A DNA stretch of 64,000 bases from Gordonia pseudamarae (GTDB taxonomy: Bacteria; Actinomycetota; Actinomycetes; Mycobacteriales; Mycobacteriaceae). Positions 25,278-34,559 of this stretch are shown piece after piece; position 1 is the first letter of the stretch, and each line of letters opens with the position of its first letter. The position numbers and the translations under genes were made by a program. The DNA lies in the NCBI RefSeq assembly GCF_025273675.1, contig NZ_CP045809.1:1922001-1986000 (forward strand), given 5' to 3'. Below the pieces are notes generated by a model. That model searched no databases. It saw only the letters and a list, made by a program, of their open reading frames with translations, and was not told the origin of the DNA.

Positions 25278-26504
25278 ATGAGCTTCGGGCGTTCGGGGAG
25301 GCAGACTTCCGGTGCACGGCGACGTTCTGCTGTGGCGTTGGTCACGATTGTGGCCGCGACCGCGATGGCACTGGCAGGTTGCGCGGAGGACCCCGAGTAT
25401 TCGGAGGCGGTGTCGAGTTCGAGTCTCTTCGACGACATGCTCAAACCCGGCATCGAGATCACCGAGGGGTCCAAGCCCAAGACGCTCGCCGATCAGTCGA
25501 TCGGTATCTCGCCCGGAACCCCCATCAGTGTGAAGGCTACCGAAGGTGCCGTCACCAGGGTGAACATCGACAAGGCCGACGGCTCCCCGGTCAAGGGCAA
25601 GCTCGTCGACGGCGTGTGGACGATCAACGAGCCGCTCGGCTACAGCAAGACCTACACACTCAAGGCCTCCGCGGTGGGCGTGGGCGGCACCAGCAGCAAG
25701 AGCGTTTCCTTCACCACCAGCGCACCCAACATGCTCACCCAGGCGTATCTGACGCCCAGCCGCGGCGAGGAGGTGGGTATCGCCCAGCCCGTCGCCGTCA
25801 AGTTCGACGAGGCTATCCCGAACAGGAAGGCGGCGCAGAACGCCATCAGGATCACGACCACCCCGCGCGTCGAGGGTGCGTTCTACTGGATCTCCGATTC
25901 CGAGGTGCGCTGGCGCCCGGAGAACTACTGGAAGCCCGGTACCAAGGTCTCGGTGAAGGTCAACACCTACGGGGTCAACCTCGGTGACGGCCTGTTCGGC
26001 CAGGAGAACGTGAGCACCAACTTCACCATCGGCCGCTCGATGGTGATCACCGCCGACGACAAGACCAAGATGGTGACGTTCCGAAGGAACGGCGAGGTCA
26101 TCAAGGAAATGCCGACATCGATGGGCAAACCCGGTTCCGAGACCGACAACGGCATCTACATCGTCGCCGACAAGCACGAGCACATCGTGATGGATTCGTC
26201 GACGTACGGTGTCCCGATCAACTCGGCCGACGGCTACCGCACCCCGGTCGACTACGCCACCCGCATGTCTTACAGCGGCATTTTCTTCCACGCGGCCCCC
26301 TGGTCGGTGTGGGCCCAGGGCAACACCAACACCAGCCACGGTTGCCTGAACCTGAGCCCCGCAGACGCCAAGTGGGTTATGGACAACACGTTCCGGGGCG
26401 ACCCCGTGGAGGTGCGGAACACCAGCGGCCAGACGCTGTCGGGGACAGATGGACTCGGCGACTGGAACATCGCATGGAGTACGTGGTCGGCGGGCAACGC
26501 CTGA
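25278..26504 (+). CDS. L,D-transpeptidase lipoprotein (LdtMt2-type)
   Basis: This 408-residue envelope enzyme makes 3-3 peptidoglycan cross-links. An N-terminal signal ends in the lipobox ALAGC, so it is a lipoprotein. Ig-like domains follow (about 40-240), then a YkuD catalytic domain with the Cys in NTSHGCLNLSPADAKWV and the His in FFHAAPWSVWAQG. Domain order and length match LdtMt2 (408 residues as I recall). The ATG at 25278 is chosen because it places the charged n-region and lipobox normally; an in-frame GTG at 25239 would add 13 residues. Confidence 0.9.
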   Translation: MSFGRSGRQTSGARRRSAVALVTIVAATAMALAGCAEDPEYSEAVSSSSLFDDMLKPGIEITEGSKPKTLADQSIGISPGTPISVKATEGAVTRVNIDKADGSPVKGKLVDGVWTINEPLGYSKTYTLKASAVGVGGTSSKSVSFTTSAPNMLTQAYLTPSRGEEVGIAQPVAVKFDEAIPNRKAAQNAIRITTTPRVEGAFYWISDSEVRWRPENYWKPGTKVSVKVNTYGVNLGDGLFGQENVSTNFTIGRSMVITADDKTKMVTFRRNGEVIKEMPTSMGKPGSETDNGIYIVADKHEHIVMDSSTYGVPINSADGYRTPVDYATRMSYSGIFFHAAPWSVWAQGNTNTSHGCLNLSPADAKWVMDNTFRGDPVEVRNTSGQTLSGTDGLGDWNIAWSTWSAGNA

Positions 26505-26535
26505 CCGGCGGTCCGCGTCGACGATCGGTCGGACG

Positions 26536-26928
26536 ATGAGCAGATCGCTGTCGGACGTCGACCGCTGTCCCTGTACGTCGGGTGTGGTGTTCGGTGATTG
26601 CTGCGGTCCGCTGCTGGCCGGTACCCGCCGTGCCGGCACCGCGCAGGCACTGATGCGATCGCGGTTCACCGCCTTCGCCGTCGGCGACGCCGACTACCTG
26701 CTGCACAGCTGGCATCCCGGCACCCGTCCGCGCACTCTCGACCTGGACGATTCGCTGGACTGGTACCGCCTCGACATTCATTCGGCCGGCGGCGGAACCC
26801 CCTTCGAGAAAACCGGTGACGTGGAGTTCACCGCCTACTACTGTGCCGACGGCAGGCGCGAGACGCTGCGCGAGCACAGCCGGTTCGAGCGCGTCGACGG
26901 TGAGTGGAAATACGTCGGGGCGCGCTGA
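26536..26928 (+). CDS. YchJ-family (UPF0225) SEC-C motif protein
   Basis: This 130-residue protein has an N-terminal SEC-C zinc motif, RCPCTSGVVFGDCCGP. It is followed by the YchJ/NTF2-like region: QALMRSRFTAFAVGDADYLL with SWHPGTRP, and VEFTAYYC near the C-terminus. The function in this family is not established. It lies 31 bp after the L,D-transpeptidase gene. Confidence 0.88.
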   Translation: MSRSLSDVDRCPCTSGVVFGDCCGPLLAGTRRAGTAQALMRSRFTAFAVGDADYLLHSWHPGTRPRTLDLDDSLDWYRLDIHSAGGGTPFEKTGDVEFTAYYCADGRRETLREHSRFERVDGEWKYVGAR

Positions 26929-27037
26929 TCCTCGTACGGGCACGGCGACACGGACGGATGCCGTTGAAGATCGTGCAGGACGGCGTATCCGCTGGGATAT
27001 GCTGTGCGGTGCATCACAAACCTTGGGAGGTCAGGCG

Positions 27038-29290
27038 TTGGCATCAATTGTGCTGGCGGACGTACGCACAGCGTGCGAGCGACAGGTCGTGGCCGAGTGG
27101 GCGGCGGCGAACCGTCCCGACGCCGAGCTACTCACCCTTGGCGAGATCGATTTCGCCACCACGGACGAGGACACCGAACTCATCCCGGCGCGCGTGGTCT
27201 GGTTGCCTCCGGTGCGCCGGGGCGAGCGGCGGGTGTCCGTCGCCGATGTGCTTGCCCTGTCCAATCCGCGGAAGCCGCCCGCGTTCCGGCAGGAGATGAT
27301 CAAGAAGAAGTCGCCCGACCGGGTGCGGGTGGTGCAGGGTGCGGCGGCCACCATTACCGATCTGCGTGCCCGGTACCGCCAGGAAACCGCCGAGGGCGAA
27401 TCGTTCGAGGCGTTCGTCGGGGTGCAGGCCGCGCTGGCGGCCGAACGCGCCGAACGTCAGGTGGTGGGCGACCGTTACAAGGTGCCCCGCCTCGTGGCCG
27501 AGCAGATCGGTGCGTCGGCGCGTTTTCAGGCGAACGCGGCCACCCTGGCGGCCGAACTCGGCCGTCCGGCGGCTGCCGTCGTGCGCGAGGCCACCGACAA
27601 AATGGGTACCTTCGTGGCCACCCAGAGCAGGCTCATGGACGACGTGCTGTCCTCGATCCTGGGCCAGTTGCACGAACGCACCTGGACGGTGTCGGCCGAC
27701 CTGGATACCATGGGCAAGCTGCGCACCCTCAACAAGACACACGGACTGGTGTTCCTGCCCTCGCATCGCTCCTACGTCGATCCGTTTGTTCTCGCAGAAG
27801 TATTGCGGCGCTACGACTTTCCACCGAATCTGATCCTGGGCGGCGACAATCTGCAACTGTGGCCGCTCTCGGCCATCGCCCGTCGCGCCGGGACCATCTT
27901 CATCCGCCGCAAGTTCGGCACCGACCCGGTGTACAAGTTCGCGATGCGCTCGTACCTGTCGTACATCGTCGAAAAGCGGTTCAACCTCGTGTGGTATATC
28001 GAGGGCGGCCGCAGTCGCACCGGTAAGCTCCGTCCGCCCAAACTCGGACTGCTCGCCTATGTCGCCGACGCCGTGGCGCATCTCGAGGATGCCGACGTGA
28101 TGGTGGTGCCCACCTCGATCGTCTACGACCAGTTGCACGAGATCGGCGCGATGGCCGCCGAAGCGGCGGGCGCCAAGAAGCGGCCGGAGGACCTGGGCTG
28201 GCTGTTGCGCTACGCCAAACAGCAACGGGAGTACCTGGGCAACGCCAGGGTTCGATTCGGCGAGCCGTTCTCGTTGCGTCAGGCCCTCGCCGAGGCGGGC
28301 GAGGGCAAGGCACAATTGGAGAAGGTCGCCTTCCGGGTGATGGACGAAATCAACTCGGCCACACCGATATCGGCCACATCGCTGGCGGGTTTCGCCATTC
28401 TGGGTGCCGAGGACAGGGCGTACACGGCCGCCGAGATCGAGCAGATCCTCGCGCCGCTGCTGTCCTACATCGACCGCCGCGGACTGCCGGGTCCCGACCC
28501 GTCCAGCTGCCGGGGACTCGGACTGCTGGGCACCCTGGGTGAACTCACCGACGCGGGCGTACTCACCCGCTACGACGGCGGTACCGACCAGGTGTGGTCG
28601 ATCACCCCCGACAACCATCCGATCGCCGCCTACTACCGCAACGGCGCGATTCACCACTTCGTCGACCGCGCCATCGTGGAGCTCGGACTGCTCGCCGCCG
28701 ACGACGGACTGCTCAGTCTGGGTGAGGACGAGGTCTTGGCCGCGGGACAGGCCGAGTCCCTGCGTATTCGTGATCTGCTGAAGTTTGAGTTCTTCTTCCC
28801 GGTCAAGGACGAATTCCTGCACCGGCTCGGCGCCGAACTCGATCTCATCGTGCCCGACTGGCGTCATGAACCGCCGTCCGCCGAGCGGATCCACCAGACC
28901 TTGCTCGGACATGCGGGACAGCTCTTCGCCCGGCGCACCCTGCAGCCGTTCTTCGACGCCCAGCTCGTGATGGCCACGTTGCTCGCCTCCGCCGGTGACC
29001 GGTCGGTCGACAAGGAGACCGTCCTGATCGAGGCCCTGGGACTCGGTCGTCAGCTGGTGTTGCAAGGTGTTGTCAGGAGCAAGGATTCGGTGTCGCGGGA
29101 GTTGTACGACGCCGCCTACCAGCTTGCCGAGAACCGGAATCTGATCAGTCCGTCGGAAGACGGGGACGTGGCCGAGCGAAGGCGGTTGTGGTTGTCCGAG
29201 GTCGAGGAGATGCGGCGCCGGCTGGCCCGGATCGCGGAGATCGAGATCGCGCAGGCGCGCCGTGCGGCGGCACCGGCGGAGGAACGATGA
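27038..29290 (+). CDS. plsB: Glycerol-3-phosphate 1-O-acyltransferase (PlsB type)
   Basis: This protein of about 750 residues acylates sn-glycerol-3-phosphate at position 1, the first step of phospholipid and triacylglycerol synthesis, at the membrane. The HX4D motif is FLPSHRSYVDPF, then ILGGDNLQLWPLSAIARRAG, FIRRKF and the glycerophosphate motif WYIEGGRSRTGK, followed by VVPTSIVYDQLHE. The TTG at 27038 is chosen because GGGAGG lies 7 bp before it; an ATG at 26999 in frame is an alternative. It is first of a coupled three-gene operon matching the order of Rv2482c-Rv2484c as remembered. Confidence 0.9.
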   Translation: MASIVLADVRTACERQVVAEWAAANRPDAELLTLGEIDFATTDEDTELIPARVVWLPPVRRGERRVSVADVLALSNPRKPPAFRQEMIKKKSPDRVRVVQGAAATITDLRARYRQETAEGESFEAFVGVQAALAAERAERQVVGDRYKVPRLVAEQIGASARFQANAATLAAELGRPAAAVVREATDKMGTFVATQSRLMDDVLSSILGQLHERTWTVSADLDTMGKLRTLNKTHGLVFLPSHRSYVDPFVLAEVLRRYDFPPNLILGGDNLQLWPLSAIARRAGTIFIRRKFGTDPVYKFAMRSYLSYIVEKRFNLVWYIEGGRSRTGKLRPPKLGLLAYVADAVAHLEDADVMVVPTSIVYDQLHEIGAMAAEAAGAKKRPEDLGWLLRYAKQQREYLGNARVRFGEPFSLRQALAEAGEGKAQLEKVAFRVMDEINSATPISATSLAGFAILGAEDRAYTAAEIEQILAPLLSYIDRRGLPGPDPSSCRGLGLLGTLGELTDAGVLTRYDGGTDQVWSITPDNHPIAAYYRNGAIHHFVDRAIVELGLLAADDGLLSLGEDEVLAAGQAESLRIRDLLKFEFFFPVKDEFLHRLGAELDLIVPDWRHEPPSAERIHQTLLGHAGQLFARRTLQPFFDAQLVMATLLASAGDRSVDKETVLIEALGLGRQLVLQGVVRSKDSVSRELYDAAYQLAENRNLISPSEDGDVAERRRLWLSEVEEMRRRLARIAEIEIAQARRAAAPAEER

Positions 29291-30774
29291 CCACGGTCGC
29301 GGACCGGATCCGGGAGATCCGATCGGCTCCCACCGGCAAGCAGGTGTGCGCGTTCTTCGACTACGACGGCACCCTCATCGAAGGTTTCTCCGTCGTCGCG
29401 TTCGCCCGGGCGCGGGTGCGCAGCCTCGAATTCGGTCTCGGGGAGGCGCTGGACTTTCTGATGATCGGTCTGCGCGGCGTGGAGTCCGAGCAGGACTACG
29501 CCGAGGTGCTCAGGGCCACCAAGCCGACCTTCGCCGGTAAGACGTACGCCGAACTGCTCGACTTCGGCGCCACCCTGTTCAGGGAGGAGACAGCCGCCAA
29601 GCTGCGCCCGCAGATGTGGCAGTTGTTGCGCGTCCACCGGGAGATGGGGCACCGGATCGTCATCGCCTCCTCGGCGACGCGATTCCAGATCGAACCGATC
29701 GCCCGCGAAATCGACGCCGATCACGCCCTCGCCACCGACGTGGAGGTCGTCGACGGTGTGGTGACCGGCGAGATCCTCGGCCGTCCGCTGTGGGGTCCAG
29801 GGAAGGCCGCCGCGGTCCGCAGGCTGGCCAACGAGTACGACCTCGATCTGAAGTCGTCGTTCGCCTACAGCGACGGTAACGAGGACGTGCCGTACCTGGA
29901 GTCGGTCGGCCACCCGGCCGCCATCTCACCGCAGAGCGGGCTGCGTGCTGTGGCCACCGACCGCGGCTGGCCGATCCTCGACATCACCAACCCCACTCAC
30001 AACAAATGGGAGATGGCGGTACGCACCGGCGCGTTCTACGGTTCGTTCCTGGCCGGGGCGGCCGCCGGGGTGGTGGGAGGTCTGGTTCGCGGTGACCGCG
30101 AGGCCGCCATCCAGGCCGGGGTGTCGGCGGGCAACGACGTGGGCATGGCGCTGGCCGGGGTCGACGTCAAGGTTCTCGACGGGCAGGACTACCTGACCTC
30201 GGCCCGGCCGTGCGTGTTCGTCTTCAACCATCAGTCCAAGCTGGATCTGCCGGTGCTGGTGAATCTGATCCGCAGCCACGCCACGGGGGTGGCGAAGAAG
30301 GAGATCAAACAGCTTCCGGTGCTCGGTCCGATCCTCGATGCGGCGGGCCTGGTGTTCATCGACCGCGCCGATGCGGGCAAGGCCATCGAACAACTCGAGC
30401 CGGCGGTGCGCAAGCTCCGTGAGGACGGTGCCTGCCTCGTCGTATCTCCTGAGGGAACCCGTTCGGCCACACCGCGTTTGGGGCCTTTCAAGAAGGGTCC
30501 ATTTCATATCGCGGCGCAGGCCGGGGTTCCGGTGGTGCCCGTCGTGCTCCGCAACTGCGGTGAATTGATGTGGCGCGGAGACCAACTCGTCAAACCGGGC
30601 ACGGTCGAGGTGCGGGTGCTGCCGCCGGTGGACACCTCCTCGTGGACCGCCGAGACGATGGGTGAGCACGCCGACGAGGTTCGGCAGATGTTCGTGCACG
30701 CACTGGCCGACTGGCCGGTGGAAGCGTTCGACGACGGCAGGCAGACGAGAACTTCGGGGGTGTTCGATGACTGA
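29287..30774 (+). CDS. plsC: Bifunctional HAD phosphatase / PlsC acyltransferase
   Basis: This 495-residue fusion has an N-terminal HAD-IB (SerB-like) domain with DYDGTLIEGF (DxDGT), SSATRFQIEP and AYSDGNEDVPYLESVG. A C-terminal 1-acylglycerol-3-phosphate acyltransferase domain follows with FNHQSKLDLPVL (HX4D) and VSPEGTRSATPRLGPFKKG. A Gly/Ala-rich segment (about 245-285, with GSFLAGAAAGVVGGLV) lies between and may be membrane-associated. It places the second acyl chain, and the phosphatase half could make diacylglycerol or act on a related phosphate. The start overlaps the plsB stop by 4 bp. Confidence 0.92.
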   Translation: MTTVADRIREIRSAPTGKQVCAFFDYDGTLIEGFSVVAFARARVRSLEFGLGEALDFLMIGLRGVESEQDYAEVLRATKPTFAGKTYAELLDFGATLFREETAAKLRPQMWQLLRVHREMGHRIVIASSATRFQIEPIAREIDADHALATDVEVVDGVVTGEILGRPLWGPGKAAAVRRLANEYDLDLKSSFAYSDGNEDVPYLESVGHPAAISPQSGLRAVATDRGWPILDITNPTHNKWEMAVRTGAFYGSFLAGAAAGVVGGLVRGDREAAIQAGVSAGNDVGMALAGVDVKVLDGQDYLTSARPCVFVFNHQSKLDLPVLVNLIRSHATGVAKKEIKQLPVLGPILDAAGLVFIDRADAGKAIEQLEPAVRKLREDGACLVVSPEGTRSATPRLGPFKKGPFHIAAQAGVPVVPVVLRNCGELMWRGDQLVKPGTVEVRVLPPVDTSSWTAETMGEHADEVRQMFVHALADWPVEAFDDGRQTRTSGVFDD

Positions 30775-32221
30775 GCAGACATCTGCGGGACCGTATTCGA
30801 AACTGTCAGACCATGACCGGCCGCTGGACTTCGGCGCCGACGGCCAGATGAGTCCGGTGGATGCCGTACTGTGGCGCGGCGATTCGGACCGCCACCATCG
30901 GGGCACGCTCAGCATGTTGGAGATCTACGACTGCGTACCCGACTGGGACAGGTTGGTGGCCGCACACGACTGGGGCAGCCGGATGCTGCCACGCTTGCGC
31001 CAGCGCGTCGTGGATTCGCCTCTGGGCGCGGGCATCCCGAGTTGGGTGGTCGATCCGGAGTTCGATCTGCACTATCACGTGCGCCGGATGCGGCTGGCCG
31101 GGGACGGGTCGATCCGTGAACTGCTCACCACCTGCCAGCAATTGGCCATGACCGCGCTCGATCCCGAACGACCGCCGTGGGAGGTGTACCTGATCGAGGG
31201 TCTGCCCGACGGTCGGGGTGCCTACTTCTTGAAGGCGCATCAGGCGCTCACCGGTGGCATGTCCTCGATCGGGATTCTCGCGCAACTGCATTCGCGCCAG
31301 CGCGATCCGGTGCTCGGCAAGCCCCAGCCGCCCGCGCCCGACCCCGACAACACCGGGGCCCTCGACATCCTGCTGCGGCAGGTGTCCCACGAGGTACGGC
31401 GGGCACCGCACCGCGTCGACCTCGCGATCAAAGGGGCGATGGCGCTGACCGATCCGCGCAAGGCGCTGAGCCAGGTGCTGCGGTTCGGCCGCTCGGTGCC
31501 GCGGGTGGCGGGCCTGATCAGCCCGCCGGGATCGCCGTTGCTGGCCGAGCGCAGCCTGTCGTGGCGGTTCGCCGCGTTCGAGGTGCCGTTCGAGGCGGTC
31601 GAGGCGGCGGGCGCGGAGATCAGGGCCTCGGTGGACGAGGTGTATCTGGGTGGTCTGGTCAGCGGTCTGCGGCTCTACCACCGGCGACTGGATCGGCCGG
31701 TGGAGGCGATTCCCATCGCCGTGCCGATCATGGTGCGCAGCTCCGAGAGCCCGTACCAGACACGGATGTCGATCGGCAGGCTGGCCGGCCCCACCGGCAT
31801 CGACGACCCGTTCGAGCGGGTACTGACGGTGCGCGAGCAGATCCGTGCCGCGCGCAACGAGCCCGCGGTCAACGCGTTCAACGACGTCGGCCCGATGCTG
31901 GCGTGGCTGCCCGGGCAGATCGTCGGCCAGTTCAGCGGCGCCACCACCCAGAACGACCTGCAGGCCAGTAATGTCGGCGGCATCGACTGGGAATCGTATG
32001 TGGCCGGGGCACGGGTGGAGCGGATGTTCGCCTTCGGTCCGTTGCCCGGCTGCGCGATGATGGCCACGATGGTCACCTACAACGGCACCTCGTGCATCGG
32101 AATCAACTACGACGCCGCCGCCGTCACCGAACCGGAGCTGTTCGCCGAGTCGATCGTCGACGGATTCAACGAGGTCCTCGCGCTCGCCGACCCATCCGGC
32201 CGCATGATCCGGTTCACCTGA
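30767..32221 (+). CDS. WS/DGAT-family acyltransferase with degenerate active-site motif
   Basis: This 484-residue member of the wax ester synthase / diacylglycerol acyltransferase family has the N-terminal signature MSPVDAVLWR, then VVDPEFDLHYHVRRMRLAGD, PPWEVYLIEGL and, later, SNVGGIDWE. The catalytic HHxxxDG motif is altered: H158 is kept, but the second His is Q159 and the Asp is G163 (HQALTGG). The mechanism must differ or the protein is non-catalytic. It overlaps the plsC gene by 8 bp and completes the glycerolipid operon. Confidence 0.88.
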   Translation: MTEQTSAGPYSKLSDHDRPLDFGADGQMSPVDAVLWRGDSDRHHRGTLSMLEIYDCVPDWDRLVAAHDWGSRMLPRLRQRVVDSPLGAGIPSWVVDPEFDLHYHVRRMRLAGDGSIRELLTTCQQLAMTALDPERPPWEVYLIEGLPDGRGAYFLKAHQALTGGMSSIGILAQLHSRQRDPVLGKPQPPAPDPDNTGALDILLRQVSHEVRRAPHRVDLAIKGAMALTDPRKALSQVLRFGRSVPRVAGLISPPGSPLLAERSLSWRFAAFEVPFEAVEAAGAEIRASVDEVYLGGLVSGLRLYHRRLDRPVEAIPIAVPIMVRSSESPYQTRMSIGRLAGPTGIDDPFERVLTVREQIRAARNEPAVNAFNDVGPMLAWLPGQIVGQFSGATTQNDLQASNVGGIDWESYVAGARVERMFAFGPLPGCAMMATMVTYNGTSCIGINYDAAAVTEPELFAESIVDGFNEVLALADPSGRMIRFT

Positions 32222-32555
32222 CGGGCATCACCGTCGGTTCCGGGGTATCGGTACCGACGAGCGGGAGACTCCGGTGCCGGTGGTGTCGAACGACGGCGCC
32301 TCGGCGTGAACGGCTGCGATGGCGGCCTGGATCGTGTAGCCGCGTGCGTGCCTCCGATGACCCGGCGGCAGTCTCCGCCAGGGCGCTGCCCTCGACGATC
32401 AGCTCCGCATCCCACAGCGTCCGGTCCTGATCGGCCGGTGGAACAGGCCGGCCGGTTCCGTCGATCCGGGCAGGACGCCGGGCCTCGGTGAGCAGCACGA
32501 GTGCGAGCAGTCCGGTGACGGTCAGGTCGGCGACGAGCCGCAGCATCAGCGCCAT
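32214..32555 (-). CDS. Possible small single-span membrane protein
   Basis: This 113-residue frame starts MALMLRLVADLTVTGLLALV, giving one hydrophobic segment, then a polar tail. The first two thirds show strong G/C preference in third codon positions; the Arg/His-rich end does not. It converges on the WS/DGAT gene and is divergent from the SGNH gene. No homologue comes to mind. It may be a chance frame. Confidence 0.4.
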   Translation of the reverse strand: MALMLRLVADLTVTGLLALVLLTEARRPARIDGTGRPVPPADQDRTLWDAELIVEGSALAETAAGSSEARTRLHDPGRHRSRSRRGAVVRHHRHRSLPLVGTDTPEPTVMPVR

Positions 32556-32583
32556 TGTCCGAATTAAGGCTTTTCGATATGAT
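32555..32583 (+). promoter_or_regulatory. Candidate housekeeping promoter for SGNH gene
   Basis: -35 TTGTCC (32555-32560) and -10 TATGAT (32578-32583) are spaced by 17 bp, about 50 bp before the start at 32635. The spacer is A/T-rich for this genome. Confidence 0.55.
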
Positions 32584-32634
32584 GTGGGCCACGTTGCAGT
32601 CTTTGCCGGAGTCAACCCCGAGGTCGGTGATCCG

Positions 32635-33708
32635 ATGGCAGCACGGAACGAAGCGGCAATCAGCGGGCCCGGCCATGGCCGGTCCCGATCGAACGGTTCG
32701 CCGCCCGGCGCGACCCCAGAGGGTCGTCGCAGGTTGTGGGCGCGGCTTCTGTCGGCGCTCACCTCGGTGCTGATGATCACCACGGCGGCCGTGTGGATCG
32801 GCGTCGAATCGTCGAAACAGCCCGCGGTCGTGGGCTCGGACGAGGTCGATGTCACGCCGACGGCGCTCAACCCGCGCGACTATCCGGGCGCCCGTGCGCT
32901 TCTGTACGGCGCACCCGTGCCACCACGGCCCGCCCAGCCCAGCGCCCAGGCCGTGGTGACCGATTTTCCCGAGACATCCACCGACGGGTTCATGAGCAAC
33001 TTCCAGGACCCGACGATCCGGGTGGGTCGATACGGTGACCAGCGGGCCCGCCGGACCGTGGCCCTCGCGGGCGGATCGCACGCCGAGATGTGGATCACCG
33101 CACTCAACATCCTCGGCAAAAGACACGGCTTCAAGGTCACCACATATCTCAAAATGGGCTGCCCGCTGTCGACGGACCCGAACCCGACGGTGGTGGGCAA
33201 GCCCTACCCGCAGTGTTTCGACTGGAATCAGCGGGTGTGGGCGCGGATCATCCGGGACAAACCCGACGTCGTCGTCACCACCACGACCCGGCCCCGCGAC
33301 AACGGTGCGGGCGACTGGACACCACCGGACTACATCAACGTGTACGACAAGTTCCTGCGCGCCGGTATCCAGGTCGTGGGACTTCGGGACTCGCCGTGGC
33401 CGAAATACCCGGACGGGCGCACCTTGGACACGCCGGTCTGTCTCCGCAACGGCGGGAACGCACAGAGCTGCGGCACCCCCCGCGCGCGGGTGCTCTCGCC
33501 CACCGACCCGGCGGCCCCGATGGCCGCGACCCGGCCCCGCCTGCACCAGATCGACCTTACCCGGGGCATCTGCACGCCCACGTTCTGCCCGGCGATCGTC
33601 GGCAACATCATCGTGTACAAGGACTGGCACCATCTCAGTGCCAGCTACATCCGCAGCCTCACCGACGAACTCGGCCGACGGATGGGTCCGGCTTTGCGCT
33701 GGTGGTAG
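32635..33708 (+). CDS. Membrane-anchored SGNH-hydrolase-like protein
   Basis: This 357-residue protein has one N-terminal transmembrane segment (LLSALTSVLMITTAAVWIGV at about 34-53) and an extracytoplasmic SGNH domain. This is the domain often fused to acyltransferase-3 proteins. Block I is TVALAGGSHAEMW (usually GDSH, here GGSH), with catalytic Ser kept. The C-terminal block is VYKDWHHLSASYIRSL with the Asp-His pair. Cysteines in GCPLST and GICTPTFCP could form disulfides. It may acylate or deacylate envelope glycans. The ATG at 32635 is used; the frame is open further upstream but with poor coding character. Confidence 0.75.
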   Translation: MAARNEAAISGPGHGRSRSNGSPPGATPEGRRRLWARLLSALTSVLMITTAAVWIGVESSKQPAVVGSDEVDVTPTALNPRDYPGARALLYGAPVPPRPAQPSAQAVVTDFPETSTDGFMSNFQDPTIRVGRYGDQRARRTVALAGGSHAEMWITALNILGKRHGFKVTTYLKMGCPLSTDPNPTVVGKPYPQCFDWNQRVWARIIRDKPDVVVTTTTRPRDNGAGDWTPPDYINVYDKFLRAGIQVVGLRDSPWPKYPDGRTLDTPVCLRNGGNAQSCGTPRARVLSPTDPAAPMAATRPRLHQIDLTRGICTPTFCPAIVGNIIVYKDWHHLSASYIRSLTDELGRRMGPALRWW

Positions 33709-33721
33709 CGGCTTCGGGGCG

Positions 33722-34141
33722 CTATCGGTGCCAGACGGTGACCCGGGATTGGTCTGCGGGCATGAGTGAACTGCGCAGCGCCGCATCGAATGTCGCGAGC
33801 GTCGTATCGTTCGATGCTGCCAGATTGACGAGCTGAAGATCTGTCACCTGCCGACGGCCCATCAGCACGCGGGTGTCGATCGAGGGTGCGGCCAAGGACC
33901 CCGAGTCGGCGAGAAAGCCCCACCCCGGGACCTTGCGTATCGCATCGAGTTGTCCGAGCGCTTCGCCTCCGCTGACCTTCCGGCCCACCACGCGCTCGGT
34001 CAGCAGCAGCCGGAGAAGGCCTGCCTCGGTGGCCGGGCAGGTGTACCAGTTGTCGAGTTCGGAGAACCGTTCATGCGCGATCACATGATGGATGTGCTGA
34101 TCCCAGGTGAGGGCGAGCAGCACATTCACATCAAGCAGCAT
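33722..34141 (-). CDS. vapC: VapC-type PIN-domain toxin
   Basis: This 139-residue PIN-domain ribonuclease has MLLDVNVLLALTWDQH (first Asp), the E in CPATEAGLLRL and the DLQLVNLAASNDTTLATFD segment with late acidic residues. It should cleave RNA when freed from VapB. The ATG at 34141 with GGGGA just upstream is preferred to the GTG at 34180, and it gives an 11-bp overlap with the antitoxin gene. Confidence 0.85.
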   Translation of the reverse strand: MLLDVNVLLALTWDQHIHHVIAHERFSELDNWYTCPATEAGLLRLLLTERVVGRKVSGGEALGQLDAIRKVPGWGFLADSGSLAAPSIDTRVLMGRRQVTDLQLVNLAASNDTTLATFDAALRSSLMPADQSRVTVWHR

Positions 34142-34394
34142 CGCCGTCCCCGGGTTCGCCGTGTTCGGGTTCGTCATCACGATGCGATGTCACGAGTTCG
34201 TCAGTCACCACGTGTCCGGGAACGCCCGCCAATACCGGGAAACCCGAAGCTGTCGTGGAGTGGGGGGACTGCGGGGACTTTAGGGCGGCCAGAACCAGCT
34301 CAGAAACGGCCCTCCCTAGAGAGATGTGTTCGGCTTTCGCTTTGGCCCTGGCCGCGCTCAGTGCTGTGGGGTCCAGGTCGAGCGTGGTTCGCAT
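34131..34394 (-). CDS. vapB: VapB-type ribbon-helix-helix antitoxin
   Basis: This 87-residue protein starts MRTTLDLDPTALSAARAKAK, a ribbon-helix-helix DNA-binding domain, followed by ISLGRAVSELVLAAL. The tail (GFPVLAGVPGHVVT) would bind the toxin. A TATGAT at 34401-34406 ends seven bases before the ATG, suggesting a leaderless transcript. It overlaps vapC. Confidence 0.82.
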   Translation of the reverse strand: MRTTLDLDPTALSAARAKAKAEHISLGRAVSELVLAALKSPQSPHSTTASGFPVLAGVPGHVVTDELVTSHRDDEPEHGEPGDGDAA

Positions 34395-34518
34395 CACGGC
34401 ATCATAGCATCAGTATGTTGGATTGCCCCTGAGTGGCGCGCCATGGGCGGGCATGTTCTTCTCGGCGTCGGCCTTCGGCGGGGAGCCGGGCTTTGGTCTC
34501 CGGGCAACCGATCAATAT

Positions 34519-34553
34519 CATGCAATTCCCGCTTCTTCAGAAGGAATTGCATG
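34519..34553. repeat. 11-bp inverted repeat CATGCAATTCC / GGAATTGCATG
   Basis: The arms at 34519-34529 and 34543-34553 are perfect, with a 13-base loop, in an A/T-rich patch between vapB and a decayed ATPase gene. The region 34395-34560 otherwise holds no gene I can support. It might be a regulatory site of the lost gene or an old element end. Confidence 0.5.
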
Positions 34554-34559
34554 GTAGGC

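Noticed and set aside
24919..25317. Minus-strand ORF of 132 codons upstream of the L,D-transpeptidase gene
   Set aside because: It overlaps the transpeptidase start, has low-complexity Arg/Ala/Pro text and no ribosome site.
27128..29065. Minus-strand open frame of about 645 codons across plsB
   Set aside because: Shadow of a strongly supported acyltransferase gene; no domain and no ribosome site.
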